A stretch of 64,000 nt of DNA from Acidobacteriota bacterium (lineage in GTDB: Bacteria > Acidobacteriota > Blastocatellia > Pyrinomonadales > Pyrinomonadaceae), in the NCBI GenBank assembly GCA_016700075.1, contig CP065000.1, positions 3,162,001 to 3,226,000 of the forward strand, written 5' to 3'. Made by a program: the position numbers and the translations under genes. Position 1 is the first letter of the stretch, and each line of letters opens with the position of its first letter. Below are positions 27,111 to 36,426 of the stretch, piece after piece. The notes beneath the pieces are model-generated. The model saw only the letters and a list, made by a program, of their open reading frames with translations. It searched no databases and was not told where the DNA came from.

Positions 27111-27149
27111 GAGAGCACAGAGAGATCAATTGGTTTTCTCTGTGCTCTC
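27111..27149. repeat. Intergenic inverted repeat (CACAGAG type)
   Basis: A perfect 13-bp inverted repeat (GAGAGCACAGAGA at 27111-27123 and its complement at 27137-27149) around a 13-nt loop between two convergent genes. It may serve as a bidirectional 3'-end hairpin but lacks a T-run. It is built from repeated words, as at 988-1059 and 42379-42444. Confidence 0.65.
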
Positions 27150-27154
27150 GGTGG

Positions 27155-27601
27155 TTAATTCTTAAGTCTTGGTTCTTCGCCGTATTCGTAAAATTCCAGC
27201 GAAGCGGAATTCAGGCAATAGCGTTGACCTGTCGGCGGCGGGCCGTCGGGGAAAACGTGGCCCTGGTGTCCGTCACAGCGGGAGCATCGTATCTCGATCC
27301 TACGCATTCCGTAACTGTTGTCTTCGATATATTTGAGATGCTCCTTGTCAAAAGGGCGGTAGAACGAAGGCCAACCGGTGCCTGAATTGAATTTGTGCTC
27401 GGACGAGAACATCGGCAGGCCACACAGACGGCAGGCGTAAACGCCGTCGAGTTTGTTATCGAGCAGAGTTCCGCAAAACGCAGGTTCGGTGCCGTGGTTC
27501 AGCAGAATTCGATATTCTTCTTCGTTCAGTTCTTTCGCGAGCCGTTCGACGGCTTCTGCGTCAAGCGGCGTTATATCGTAGCCGGATTCCGATATACTCA
27601 T
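27155..27601 (-). CDS. msrB: Peptide methionine-R-sulfoxide reductase B
   Basis: It reduces methionine R-sulfoxide in proteins. The 148-residue protein has the MsrB fold signatures: HGTEPAFCG, two zinc-binding CxxC pairs (CRLCGLPMF and CSRCDGHQGHVFPDG), GTGWPSFYRP, and the C-terminal catalytic-Cys motif RYCLNSASL. There is no signal peptide, so it is cytoplasmic. It follows lpxD on the same strand with a 17-nt gap that contains one copy of a dispersed repeat. Confidence 0.95.
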   Translation of the reverse strand: MSISESGYDITPLDAEAVERLAKELNEEEYRILLNHGTEPAFCGTLLDNKLDGVYACRLCGLPMFSSEHKFNSGTGWPSFYRPFDKEHLKYIEDNSYGMRRIEIRCSRCDGHQGHVFPDGPPPTGQRYCLNSASLEFYEYGEEPRLKN

Positions 27602-27615
27602 AAGTAAAATTTCGC

Positions 27616-27637
27616 CGCTTACGCAGGCGGTTCTGAC
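27616..27637 (-). repeat. Dispersed repeat at 3' end of lpxD (SEPPA type)
   Basis: This is the same 22-nt sequence as 19863-19884 with one mismatch. It overlaps the last codons of lpxD, which read SEPPA then stop, and extends into the lpxD-msrB gap. Confidence 0.7.
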
Positions 27638-28650
27638 CCAAAAACCTTCTTCTCCAATTTTCGCAGTCGTTGGGCAAACTCGCCCAAACGGCGAAATGCC
27701 GCGGTCGAGCGAAGCCAGTCCTTGTTGTCAAAAGCCGGAATTCCCGAGATGACCTTTCCCGGCTCGACGTCGTGCGAAACGGCCGATTTTGCGGTCATGA
27801 TCACATCGTCGCCGACCTTCAGATGTCCCGCGATCCCGACCTGTCCGGTCAAAAGCACGCGTTTTCCTATATGTGACGAACCGGCGAGCCCTGTTTGGGC
27901 ACATATCAGAGAATCCTCTTCGATGGTGCAGGAATGGCCGATCTGGACAAGGTTATCTATCTTAGTGCCGCGCTTGATGCGGGTTTCGCCGACCGATGCA
28001 CAGTCGATCGCAGTATTTGCACCGATCTCAACGTCATCTTCGAGCACAACACGTCCCGTTTGGGGAATTTTCAGCCATTTCTTGTCCTCAGTTTTGGCAT
28101 AGCCAAAGCCGTCCGAGCCTATAGTAGAGTTGTTATGGATGACGCAGCGTGCACCAATTTCGCAGTTCTCTCGTATTGAAACGCCGCTATGGATCGTTGT
28201 ATTCGGGCCTATTGAAACACCTTCGTAAAGGGTAACATTCGGCATTATTCTGACGTTTTCAGCGACCCGGCAATTGGGGCCGACAACGACGTTGGCGTGA
28301 ATCTCTACGCATTCATTAACACAAGCAGCCTCATCAATTACAGCAGTAGAATGAATAAAATACTTTAACTCTGGATCAGGGAAAAATGCACGCATTGCGA
28401 GGGTATAGGCCACATAGGCATCCTTCGCTCTCAGAATTGCGATATCGTCGCGGCCGATCTCGACGCCTTCGTTCAGGAAGATAGCGGATGCGTTTGTTTC
28501 GGCGACCTGCGGCGTGTATTTCGGATTAGCGAGGAACGTGATCTCGCCATCCTTTGCGAGATCGAGCCCGGCAGTCGAATTGATTTCCAGATCAGCATCG
28601 CCGCTTTCCACGGTCGAGCCAGTTATCTCAGCTAATTCGGCTAGTTTCAT
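27619..28650 (-). CDS. lpxD: UDP-3-O-(3-hydroxyacyl)glucosamine N-acyltransferase
   Basis: It catalyses the third step of lipid A synthesis, adding the second acyl chain to UDP-3-acyl-glucosamine. The 343-residue protein has the N-terminal uridine-binding domain (LAEITGSTVE, AGLDLAKDGEITFLANPKY). A long left-handed beta-helix of hexapeptide repeats follows (VVVGPNCRVAENVRIMPNVT and on). The catalytic-loop region reads IHNNSTIGSDGFGYA, followed by a C-terminal helix. It supports the reading of the organism as having an LPS outer membrane. Its last six residues (GSEPPA) come from a dispersed repeat shared with mutS2. Confidence 0.95.
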   Translation of the reverse strand: MKLAELAEITGSTVESGDADLEINSTAGLDLAKDGEITFLANPKYTPQVAETNASAIFLNEGVEIGRDDIAILRAKDAYVAYTLAMRAFFPDPELKYFIHSTAVIDEAACVNECVEIHANVVVGPNCRVAENVRIMPNVTLYEGVSIGPNTTIHSGVSIRENCEIGARCVIHNNSTIGSDGFGYAKTEDKKWLKIPQTGRVVLEDDVEIGANTAIDCASVGETRIKRGTKIDNLVQIGHSCTIEEDSLICAQTGLAGSSHIGKRVLLTGQVGIAGHLKVGDDVIMTAKSAVSHDVEPGKVISGIPAFDNKDWLRSTAAFRRLGEFAQRLRKLEKKVFGSEPPA

Positions 28651-28795
28651 CTATGTTTGCATTTTACAGGAGTTGGCTACGAATGCACGAATAAAGAATG
28701 GTCTCCCACGAAATACGCGAAACACACGTAGAAGGAACTTTGGCAAATATGCGGCCGCATCGTAGAGGTTTCTCTAAGCCTTGGGAGCCATATAT

Positions 28796-31084
28796 CTACA
28801 TCAAATTCATTGGATCGATCTCGACAAAGATCGTCCGCATGTCGCATCCGCGGTGCTCGGCGTAGGCAAGTGCGGTTTCCAGGGTTTCACGCAGGCGTTT
28901 GCGGTTTGGTGATTTCAGGATAATTTGAAAGCGGAACTCACTTTTCAGCCGAGCGATCGAGGCCTGTGCCGGGCCGAGTATTCGCGAAGCCTTTTCGCGA
29001 TTGGCGTTGTCCAATGAGCTTCGCAGGAGATTTGCGTTCTTGACGGCGTAGCCGGCGTTGCGATGTTTTATCAGTATCGAGGCGAGAACGTAGAAAGGTG
29101 GATAGCCGAACCTTTCGCGATATTTTATCTCTTCATTGTAAAATCCCTCGTAATCCTGCTCGCTTGCATGCCGCAATGCGTAATGTTCAGGGTAGTAAGT
29201 TTGGATCAGCACGCGGCCCGGCTTTTCGCCGCGGCCGGCACGGCCGGCGACCTGCGTAATGAGCTGGAACGTTCGCTCCGCCGATCGCAGATCTGGAAGG
29301 CCCAATCCGATATCAACCGAAACGACGCCGACCAGCGTTACGTTCGGGAAATCGTGGCCTTTCGCGATCATTTGCGTGCCGACGAGCATATCAAGGCTGC
29401 CCGCAGCAAAGCTCAGCAGCGTTTCGTCGATCTCGCCTTTGTGGGCCATCGTGTCGCGGTCAACTCGTGCGATGCGAAGAGAAGGGAATTTTGCTGCGAG
29501 TTGGTCTGTGATGTTTTCAGTTCCTTCACCGACGAAATACAGGTATTCACTCTCGCAATGCGGGCATACTTCAGGAACCTTCTCTTTGTAGCTGCAGTAA
29601 TGGCAGAGCAGCTTGCGGTCGCGGCGGTGAAATGTGAGCGTAATGTCGCAGTTGCGGCATTTGAGTGATTCGCCGCACATTCGGCAGAGTACGAACTGGG
29701 AAAAACCGCGTCGATTTAGCAGAATTATTGATTGCTCGCCGCGTTCGTGCGTTTCGCGGATCGCATCAAGAAGTTCGGGCGACAGTGCGACATCCTTGCC
29801 GAAACGCCTGAAAACATCGCGCATATCGATAAGTTCTGCCTTTGCTAGGCCGCGGCCGCCGAAGCGTTCCGGCAGATGTAGATAGGTATATTTGCCCTTT
29901 TTTGCGTTGAAAAAGGTCTCCATGGAAGGCGTCGCAGAGCCCAGTATCACGGCCGCTCCTGCTTTGTGGGCACGCATTACCGCGACGTCGCGGGCGCTAT
30001 AAAACGGCGATTCGTGCTGGCGATATGACGGATCATGTTCCTCGTCAACGACTATCAGGCCGATATCTTCCAGCGGGGCGAACACGGCGGACCTTGTCCC
30101 GATAACAACACGTGCGTCTCCGCTGCGAATACGACGCCATTCATCGAAACGCTCACCGGCGGACAGATTGGAGTGCAGTATCGCGACATCGCTGCCGAAT
30201 GTCGATCGAAGCCGTCTGGAAAACACGGGTGTGAGCGAAATTTCCGGGACGAGCATCAACGCGGTGCGGCCCATAGAAAGGGCGTGTTTCATCGCACGAA
30301 TATAGACCTCGGTCTTGCCGCTGCCCGTGACTCCGTGAAGAAGAAACGCTTTAAAAGCAACTTTAGGGGTTATGTTGGAAAGTATTGAATCTAAATGTAT
30401 TTGCTGTTCAGCCGTTAAAGTAATTTCTTGATATTTCTTTTCATCTTCGCTTTTTAGAGGATCACGACGGACGTCCTCCACATAAAGCTCGACATATCCG
30501 CGTTTCGCCAGTGTATTTACAGCCGAAGCTCCGCCGCCTACTGAATCTATCAATTCGGCGAAGAGTGCCTCTCCGCCGACACCTCTTAGGGCCTCTAGGA
30601 TAGCTGTTTGCTGTTCGGTGAGTGGTTTAACGTCTATTGAGGTGTCGCGTTCCAGCAATCGGACGGCCTTGCGGCGTTTTGGACGCACTTTTCCGGTATT
30701 CAGGCCTGCCGGGAGCGATGCTTTCAGCATTTCGCCCCAAAATGACGCATAGTAATCAGCTGCCCATTTGGTCAGTTCCAGTATCTCGGATGTTATCAGC
30801 GGCTTTTCGTCGAGAATGTCTATAATTTCGCGGATCTTTGATTCCTCGACGTCTGAATCTGCAGGAAGCACATCTTGCAATTCCACGGCATATGCCGTTA
30901 ATGTCCGGCGGCCGAAAGGGACCGTCATTCGCGTTCCGACCGCCAGATCTGCCTTAAGTGCCGCCGGAACGCGATAAGTGAACGTTTGCCGCAGCGGCAG
31001 CGGCAATGCGGCCTCGACGTAGGTGTTCTCGGCGATCCTTTTTTGTTGTCTGACAGGCATTTCGAAGGCGGCTGACGACATCAT
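28796..31084 (-). CDS. priA: Primosomal protein N', replication restart helicase
   Basis: PriA recognises stalled forks and reloads the replisome. The 762-residue protein has the N-terminal 3'BD domain (VEAALPLPLRQTFTYRVP), the superfamily 2 helicase core with LLHGVTGSGKTEVYIRAM (Walker A) and LIVVDEEHDPSYRQ, and GSATPSMETF. The zinc site has eight Cys from CRMCGESLKCRNC, CHYCSYKE and CPHCES. The helicase motif VGTQMIAKGHDFPNVTLV is present, followed by AGRAGRGEKPGRV. The N-terminus may start a few codons later (second Met or MPVRQ), with no clear ribosome site to decide. About 70 nt separate it from the divergent gene at 31155. Confidence 0.97.
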   Translation of the reverse strand: MMSSAAFEMPVRQQKRIAENTYVEAALPLPLRQTFTYRVPAALKADLAVGTRMTVPFGRRTLTAYAVELQDVLPADSDVEESKIREIIDILDEKPLITSEILELTKWAADYYASFWGEMLKASLPAGLNTGKVRPKRRKAVRLLERDTSIDVKPLTEQQTAILEALRGVGGEALFAELIDSVGGGASAVNTLAKRGYVELYVEDVRRDPLKSEDEKKYQEITLTAEQQIHLDSILSNITPKVAFKAFLLHGVTGSGKTEVYIRAMKHALSMGRTALMLVPEISLTPVFSRRLRSTFGSDVAILHSNLSAGERFDEWRRIRSGDARVVIGTRSAVFAPLEDIGLIVVDEEHDPSYRQHESPFYSARDVAVMRAHKAGAAVILGSATPSMETFFNAKKGKYTYLHLPERFGGRGLAKAELIDMRDVFRRFGKDVALSPELLDAIRETHERGEQSIILLNRRGFSQFVLCRMCGESLKCRNCDITLTFHRRDRKLLCHYCSYKEKVPEVCPHCESEYLYFVGEGTENITDQLAAKFPSLRIARVDRDTMAHKGEIDETLLSFAAGSLDMLVGTQMIAKGHDFPNVTLVGVVSVDIGLGLPDLRSAERTFQLITQVAGRAGRGEKPGRVLIQTYYPEHYALRHASEQDYEGFYNEEIKYRERFGYPPFYVLASILIKHRNAGYAVKNANLLRSSLDNANREKASRILGPAQASIARLKSEFRFQIILKSPNRKRLRETLETALAYAEHRGCDMRTIFVEIDPMNLM

Positions 31085-31154
31085 ACAATATTCAGCACGC
31101 CGGCTTCAGAATGCAGATGCCGGAACGGAATGTTTTTGGGGTAGAATCGAATCT

Positions 31155-31658
31155 ATGGAAGAGATGTTCAAAACTGAGCCAAAACGGGGAAATACGAAGG
31201 TCTTTGCGATCGGCGGGCTTATTGGAGCGGTATTTTTGGGTGCGGCAATCTGGTATTTGTCGCTGACACCGTCGATGGAAGTTCAGATCGAGAATATCCT
31301 GGCCGGAGCTTATCGCGAAGGCTCGCCCGAATACGATGAATTGAACAAGGACATAGTGATCTCGACCGACCCGAAAACAGTTCAATCGCCGACAGGCATG
31401 GGCACCATCGCAATGTATATACACGGAAATATCTACAACAAAGGCCCGAGAATAATAAAGGCTCTTGAAGTGCGGGCGGCCGTTGTCACGCAGTTTCAGG
31501 AAGTGTTGAGGGAGCGAAAGATGCTGGTCGTTCCGGTTCAGAAAAGTGAGCTCGGACCCGGCGAGACCATTCCGATAACTTTGTCGATCGACGGTTTTCA
31601 GAAAAGTGACGACCGAGCGGACATACGCTGGAAGGTCACCGCGATACGAGCGGAATAA
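31155..31658 (+). CDS. Single-pass membrane protein, FxLYD-like domain
   Basis: A 167-residue protein with a short cytoplasmic Lys-rich start, one transmembrane helix (VFAIGGLIGAVFLGAAIWYL) and an extracytoplasmic domain of about 120 residues. The domain carries a YIHGNIYNKGPRIIKALEV segment, which looks like the conserved strand of FxLYD/DUF2393-type domains that adopt Ig-like folds. I chose the ATG at 31155 because the frame upstream overlaps the priA promoter region and has no ribosome site. A convergent ABC transporter gene ends 6 nt downstream. The function is unknown. Confidence 0.6.
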   Translation: MEEMFKTEPKRGNTKVFAIGGLIGAVFLGAAIWYLSLTPSMEVQIENILAGAYREGSPEYDELNKDIVISTDPKTVQSPTGMGTIAMYIHGNIYNKGPRIIKALEVRAAVVTQFQEVLRERKMLVVPVQKSELGPGETIPITLSIDGFQKSDDRADIRWKVTAIRAE

Positions 31659-31664
31659 TCGCGG

Positions 31665-32606
31665 TCAGTCATTGCTTTCTTTTACAAAAAGGTCTTCGAG
31701 CGACTGTTTTACAGGCTGAACGGAGATGAGGCTGCCGCCGTGCCGGCGAGTGACGGCGAGAACAGCCTCGAGATCTGATTCATCAGAGATCTGAATGGCG
31801 ACACCGTTCGGCTTTTGAAAGAGCTCCGCTCCGGCTATCAGATCGACCTCGTCCTTTATAATATCCGCCCTGACACTCTGAACGTTGACCTCAAGTACAC
31901 GTTCTCCCTCATGCCCGGCGAGCAAGTCTGCAAGGTCGCCTGCGGCGGCGAGCTTTCCTTTGCGGAGTATCGCGACCTCGTCGCACAGGGCCTCAATGTC
32001 TGCGAGAATGTGCGTGGACATAAAAACGGTCGTTCCTTTATCGCGAAGGCCTGCGATGAGTTCGCGAATCTCTCGGCGGCCGACCGGGTCGAGCCCACTC
32101 ATCGGTTCATCGAAAAATACGACCTCAGGATCATTCAGAAGTGCCTGCGCCAGGCCGACACGCTGCAGCATTCCTTTTGAGAATTTACGAAGCTGCTTGC
32201 CGCGGTCCCTGACATCGAGACCGACGGAATCTAAAAGCAATTCAGCTTTGTCGGCACGCTCTGCCGGGTCCATACCGAAAAGCTCGCCAAAGTGAGAAAG
32301 AAGTTCGCGTGCGGTCAGGTAATCATAAAAATACGGATTTTCCGGACAATAGCCGATGCGGCGGTGCATCTGGACATCGGCGATGTCATGACCGAGTATG
32401 GTGGCGGAACCTGCGGAAGGGAACTGAAGGCGCATCAACGTTTTGATGGTCGTCGTCTTGCCGGCACCGTTGCCGCCGAGAAAACCGAAGATGATCCCGC
32501 GGCGGACCTTCAGTGTCAGGTCCTCCAACGCACGGACCTTCCTCTTTCGCCAAAAGCCGGTCTCGTAGTCCTTTGTCAGGCCGTTGATTTCTATCGCGTA
32601 TTCCAT
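31665..32606 (-). CDS. ABC transporter ATP-binding protein
   Basis: A 313-residue nucleotide-binding subunit of an ABC-2 type exporter. It has Walker A GGNGAGKTT, the Q-loop region IGYCPENPYFYDYLT, ABC signature FSKGMLQRVGLAQAL, Walker B EVVFFDEPMSGLDP, and the H-loop STHILADIEALCD. A C-terminal 90-residue regulatory extension matches the DrrA/CcmA-like group. It is last in a three-gene minus-strand operon: permease (33539-34333), a TPR protein (32610-33542) and this subunit, separated by 3 nt or overlapping. The substrate is unknown. Confidence 0.94.
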   Translation of the reverse strand: MEYAIEINGLTKDYETGFWRKRKVRALEDLTLKVRRGIIFGFLGGNGAGKTTTIKTLMRLQFPSAGSATILGHDIADVQMHRRIGYCPENPYFYDYLTARELLSHFGELFGMDPAERADKAELLLDSVGLDVRDRGKQLRKFSKGMLQRVGLAQALLNDPEVVFFDEPMSGLDPVGRREIRELIAGLRDKGTTVFMSTHILADIEALCDEVAILRKGKLAAAGDLADLLAGHEGERVLEVNVQSVRADIIKDEVDLIAGAELFQKPNGVAIQISDESDLEAVLAVTRRHGGSLISVQPVKQSLEDLFVKESND

Positions 32607-32609
32607 GAT

Positions 32610-33542
32610 TCAGAAAGGCAGTTTCGTCTTTTCGGGGTCTAACCCTACCTCGCAACGCTTCGGATTGAGTAAGTATGGTGCATCGCTCGGATCGACAAGG
32701 CGATTCGCTTTATCGACGCGAAACTGCCTGCCGCCGGGCAGCTTCACGTTCATCAATTCTTGCGTGACCTCGCCGAAATTTGACGGGCAGCGGCCGTTCC
32801 TTTCGCGAAACTCCGTCAAGACCTGATTTATCGAATCGCGTTCGTCGAACCAGTCGAGTTCTGCAAGACGGCGTTCGGCGGTAATGCGGACGTTTTGGTC
32901 GTCAGAAGTTTCGAGCATTTCGCTGAAGATCGCACGAGCAGTATCGCGGCTGCCGCCTTGGCTGCGCATCATCGCTGCCATCATTTTCATAAAGGGCGAA
33001 GCTTCGGCAACCTGCGAACCGCGTTCGTATGTGTCGGCCGCCTTTGTGTGGTCACCGAGACGCCAATAAATGTAGCCAAGATGCTGATAAAGCCGCCAGC
33101 TTTCGGGATTGTTGGCGATGCCTTTTTCAGCCAGAGCGATAGCTTTGTGCGGGTCGATCGCAGGCAGAACGATAGCTCCATAGCTGTAGGCGGCGATGAA
33201 CTGCGGATCAAGGTCGGTCGCATTATCGAGCAGCGGATACAGAAGCCGCGGATTAAGCGATCGAAGGTCATCGAGATTGATGTTCTCATCCTTACTCCCG
33301 ATGATCTTGTCGCCGATATACTGCAGTGAGCGTATGAAATACCAGTCAGCAATCAGGCCTTCGGCACCGAATGCAAAGCCTTTGACGCGTGCTCCCAGAA
33401 ACTCAAGGTCGTTGTCAACGTAAGAGTCAGCCAAGCGCGGACGGCGTTCCTCGATAAAGCCGGTCAGACCATAAACGGCGCCGAAACCTGCGGCCACGAT
33501 GACTGCGGGCAGTAGAAATGTTGTTAACCGGCTTCGTGTCAT
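32610..33542 (-). CDS. Membrane-anchored TPR protein of ABC operon
   Basis: A 310-residue protein with an N-terminal membrane anchor (LTTFLLPAVIVAAGFGAVYGL), a helical region, and two to three tetratricopeptide-like repeats around residues 110-215 (AIALAEKGIANNPESWRLYQHLGYIYW, then KAADTYERG). The C-terminal domain ends LNPKRCEVGLD. Its position between the permease and ATPase, overlapping the permease by 4 nt, suggests a periplasmic accessory of that exporter, but this is inference from order only. Confidence 0.7.
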   Translation of the reverse strand: MTRSRLTTFLLPAVIVAAGFGAVYGLTGFIEERRPRLADSYVDNDLEFLGARVKGFAFGAEGLIADWYFIRSLQYIGDKIIGSKDENINLDDLRSLNPRLLYPLLDNATDLDPQFIAAYSYGAIVLPAIDPHKAIALAEKGIANNPESWRLYQHLGYIYWRLGDHTKAADTYERGSQVAEASPFMKMMAAMMRSQGGSRDTARAIFSEMLETSDDQNVRITAERRLAELDWFDERDSINQVLTEFRERNGRCPSNFGEVTQELMNVKLPGGRQFRVDKANRLVDPSDAPYLLNPKRCEVGLDPEKTKLPF

Positions 33543-34333
33543 TTGAAATTTCGCCGCGAGAAAATAACGACCGTGACCGTAATAAGAATGATGTTGTAAA
33601 CGACCGCGTAAACTATCGAACCGCCGAGCATCGCGGAATTCGGCGTCATACCGTTCGCCGCTTCGGTAGCGAAACTGAAATGGCTGAAATTAGGCATGAT
33701 GTAGTAAAGCCCTGAAAATAGAACCTTTGCTGCTTCGGATGCCATGTCACGAGACAATTCGCGAAGAGCTGTGCTGAAATGCCCGATCACAAAAACCAAA
33801 AATGTAAGCAATGCTGAAAGTGCAGGCGTAGAGAACGACGAAAAAAGTATTGCGACCGCGGTGATGATAGTGAGTTCAACAAAGATCAGTAGCACCGTCG
33901 GCCAGATCGATGCGGCGAGTGAGGAATTGCCGACATAAAGCAACGCGAGTGACACGCCGACGCCCATCACGATGGTATTCAATAATAGCGTCGCAGAAAG
34001 GCCGATGAATTTGCCGATGATGTATTCGCCTCGGCCGACAGGTTTAGAGAAAATAGCGTAAACCGTCCGCTTTTCAATTTCTTTCCAAACCAGGCTGACG
34101 CCTACGAATATCGCAATGAACGTCCCGAAGATCAGCATCGCCGTCAGTCCGAGATTGACTATGACGCGGGCTTCCTGACCGGCAGTTAGTTCGCCTAGGA
34201 ATATCGCACTAGCGGTGATCAGCAGTACAAAGACGATGAGGTTGTAGAGGACGCGGTCGCGCACCGCTTCGCGAAAGGCGTTTTTCGCGACGGCCAAGAT
34301 CCGTGGCAGAGATCCAGCAGGCATTTTCGACAT
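33539..34333 (-). CDS. ABC-2 type transporter permease
   Basis: A 264-residue integral membrane protein with six hydrophobic segments. It opens with a short cytoplasmic part (AKNAFREAVRDRVLYNLIVF), the usual start of ABC-2 permeases. The first loop contains TAGQEARVIVNLGLTA and the cytoplasmic segment reads WKEIEKRTVYAIFSKPVGRGEYIIGKF, a well-known feature of this family. It is the first gene of the permease-TPR-ATPase operon. Confidence 0.9.
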   Translation of the reverse strand: MSKMPAGSLPRILAVAKNAFREAVRDRVLYNLIVFVLLITASAIFLGELTAGQEARVIVNLGLTAMLIFGTFIAIFVGVSLVWKEIEKRTVYAIFSKPVGRGEYIIGKFIGLSATLLLNTIVMGVGVSLALLYVGNSSLAASIWPTVLLIFVELTIITAVAILFSSFSTPALSALLTFLVFVIGHFSTALRELSRDMASEAAKVLFSGLYYIMPNFSHFSFATEAANGMTPNSAMLGGSIVYAVVYNIILITVTVVIFSRRNFK

Positions 34334-34391
34334 TGTTCTGAGAGCAAAGCCCGAAAGCCATCGGGCAAACGTATTCTAGCAAAAATGTCAG

Positions 34392-36317
34392 CTATTGATA
34401 AGGTATCGGTTCGACGTATTGTGTAACGGCCGATGCGGGGCGAAGGTCTGCAGGTTTTGCTATAGTTTTGTCTTTCTCAGCAGTGTAAAATGCAGCCGTC
34501 GCGCCTTCACGCAGTAGAAGCAGCCAGCCGCTTGCCTGTTTAGAGTTTATCGCCAACGCTTTTTCCTCTTGTCGAACGGCTTCGTCGGGACGGCCTTGCT
34601 TCTGAAGAAACTCCGTATATACGGCATTGAGATAGACCGATCGAGGATAAATACTCAGGCCGCGGAGCAAAGCATTCTCCGCGTCATTTATTGCACCTGT
34701 CTTTTCGTATGAACGGGCTAGCTGAACGAAAGTGTCTGAGGTCGCGATACCAAGCTTTACTGCCTTGCTGAAATTATAGGCTGCCGCTTCATGTTCGCCG
34801 TCGGCTGCCTTGCGGCCCGCGAGAATATAGAAAGCACCTGCATAGCCGGGATCGAAAAGAAACGCCCTGCGGAATTGTTCCTCATAGTGATGCTGCTCTG
34901 CTCGCTCTGCCTGATAGACGAAATATTCGGCTGCGGCCCGAGTCACGGAGAAAATGCCCAATGCGACAGAAGCGGCGATTATCAGAGTCGGAAGTGCCAA
35001 TGCCGGCAGTTGCCGTTCAGTCCGCTTTTTCTTTTCGATGTGACCGATGAGCAGACCTAAGACGACAGAAAAGACGACGCCATTTTGGATAGAGCGGAAT
35101 GAAAACGAGCTTGTCAGCGAACTGAGAGCAAACGCGGACAAACCGCCGATCGCTGCGGCAGCGAAAGGCGTAATACGTAAACGCCGCCGCCGCAGATTAC
35201 TTAAGAATCGCATTTTGAAGAGAGCAAATGGAATGCAAAACAAAACGAAACCGGCGATCCCGAGTTCCGATAATATCTGGAAATACTCATTATGAGCCCT
35301 TTCGATCAAATAATCTTCGGCGATCTCCGCCGTCGGGCTGTCAGGGCTACTGTCCCTATATGCACGTCTCGCTTCGGTTACGTTTACGCCAAAATTGTCG
35401 GCCCCTACTCCAAGGATCGGCTGTTGACGAAACAGGGCAAACGCGAGCTGCCACGTGAACTTTCGCATCTCGATGTTGGTGTTGTCCGGGTCTACGCTGC
35501 CGCTGATGTAGGCCGTTGTTGACGGAACCTGTGAGAAGTATGTGAATACGGCCTGGGTGCCGACAGTTAGTACAAGCCAGATCGCGGCTATGATCACTGC
35601 CGGTTTTCGGCTCCGTTTACCGCCGAGGACGAGCATCAATGCCGTGAACAATATCATTCCCGCGATGCCGGCAACGAATGCACCGCGGCTGAGCGAGAGC
35701 ATCACGGCAAGCCAGTTCAGCGACGCGACAGCTATGAGAAGTATTTTGAGCCGCTTGGTCTTTGACCATAAAGCGGCCGCCCACAGCAATGGCATGAATG
35801 TCACGAGCATTTCAGCGTACTTGCCGTAGCGGATGCGGATCGTTCCCTCGCTAACCGCAAACTCAACGACCGACAGATGATCTATAACGGTAAAGAGACC
35901 GATGATGATCGTGATGGAGACAAACAGCTTGAACGCGAAGTCTGTTGTTGAGAGCTTCGAGAAAATGAGAAGGACGCAAATGTAGAAAAGCCACAGAAGG
36001 GAATGATGAGCTACTCCCGCTGTGCTGTCGGCCCACAGGGCAGACACTACACTAAACGCCGCAAAAACCAAGAAAGAGATCACCGTGCTATTGAGGGTTA
36101 ACTCGATCGCAGAGTCTTTGCTGCGATATTTCGTTAGCAGCCATGTCCCAACGATGATCCCGAATGCCGAAAGAAACAGCTCTACCTTGTACGGCTGCGC
36201 AGGACGGATCGAAGCGTGAGGATAGGTCGCAAGCAATGAACACAATCCTGCTGCCAGCAGAAAGGGATAGGCCCATGCGAGAAGATTGGAATCTGATCTG
36301 GAGGCAGATGGCGGCAT
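34392..36317 (-). CDS. O-antigen ligase/Wzy-like membrane protein with C-terminal TPRs
   Basis: A 641-residue protein with about 12 transmembrane helices over residues 1-440. The large periplasmic loop contains LGVGADNFGVNV and ERAHNEYFQILSELGIAGFV, the HNxxLxxxxExG-type signature of the O-antigen ligase/Wzy superfamily. A cytoplasm- or periplasm-facing tail (about 480-610) has TPR-like helices (GNINDAENALLRGLSIYPRS region). Such proteins join or polymerise lipid-linked sugars onto lipid A, and some, encoded next to a pilin, glycosylate the pilin. Here it lies immediately downstream of the pilin gene on the same strand, with a terminator between them. Confidence 0.82.
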   Translation of the reverse strand: MPPSASRSDSNLLAWAYPFLLAAGLCSLLATYPHASIRPAQPYKVELFLSAFGIIVGTWLLTKYRSKDSAIELTLNSTVISFLVFAAFSVVSALWADSTAGVAHHSLLWLFYICVLLIFSKLSTTDFAFKLFVSITIIIGLFTVIDHLSVVEFAVSEGTIRIRYGKYAEMLVTFMPLLWAAALWSKTKRLKILLIAVASLNWLAVMLSLSRGAFVAGIAGMILFTALMLVLGGKRSRKPAVIIAAIWLVLTVGTQAVFTYFSQVPSTTAYISGSVDPDNTNIEMRKFTWQLAFALFRQQPILGVGADNFGVNVTEARRAYRDSSPDSPTAEIAEDYLIERAHNEYFQILSELGIAGFVLFCIPFALFKMRFLSNLRRRRLRITPFAAAAIGGLSAFALSSLTSSFSFRSIQNGVVFSVVLGLLIGHIEKKKRTERQLPALALPTLIIAASVALGIFSVTRAAAEYFVYQAERAEQHHYEEQFRRAFLFDPGYAGAFYILAGRKAADGEHEAAAYNFSKAVKLGIATSDTFVQLARSYEKTGAINDAENALLRGLSIYPRSVYLNAVYTEFLQKQGRPDEAVRQEEKALAINSKQASGWLLLLREGATAAFYTAEKDKTIAKPADLRPASAVTQYVEPIPYQ

Positions 36318-36373
36318 TTGAGATAAATAGGCGGATCACCTATCGAGTGATAGTAACACGCCGCAAAAACATC

Positions 36374-36400
36374 AAAAAAAGGGAGCCCTTTCGGACTCCC
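36374..36400 (-). terminator. Intrinsic terminator after pilin
   Basis: On the minus strand GGGAGTCC and GGCTCCC form a stem around GAAAG, followed by seven T residues. It should end most pilin transcripts. Confidence 0.85.
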
Positions 36401-36426
36401 TTGAAGTGGCTTATGCCGCGGTGCTA

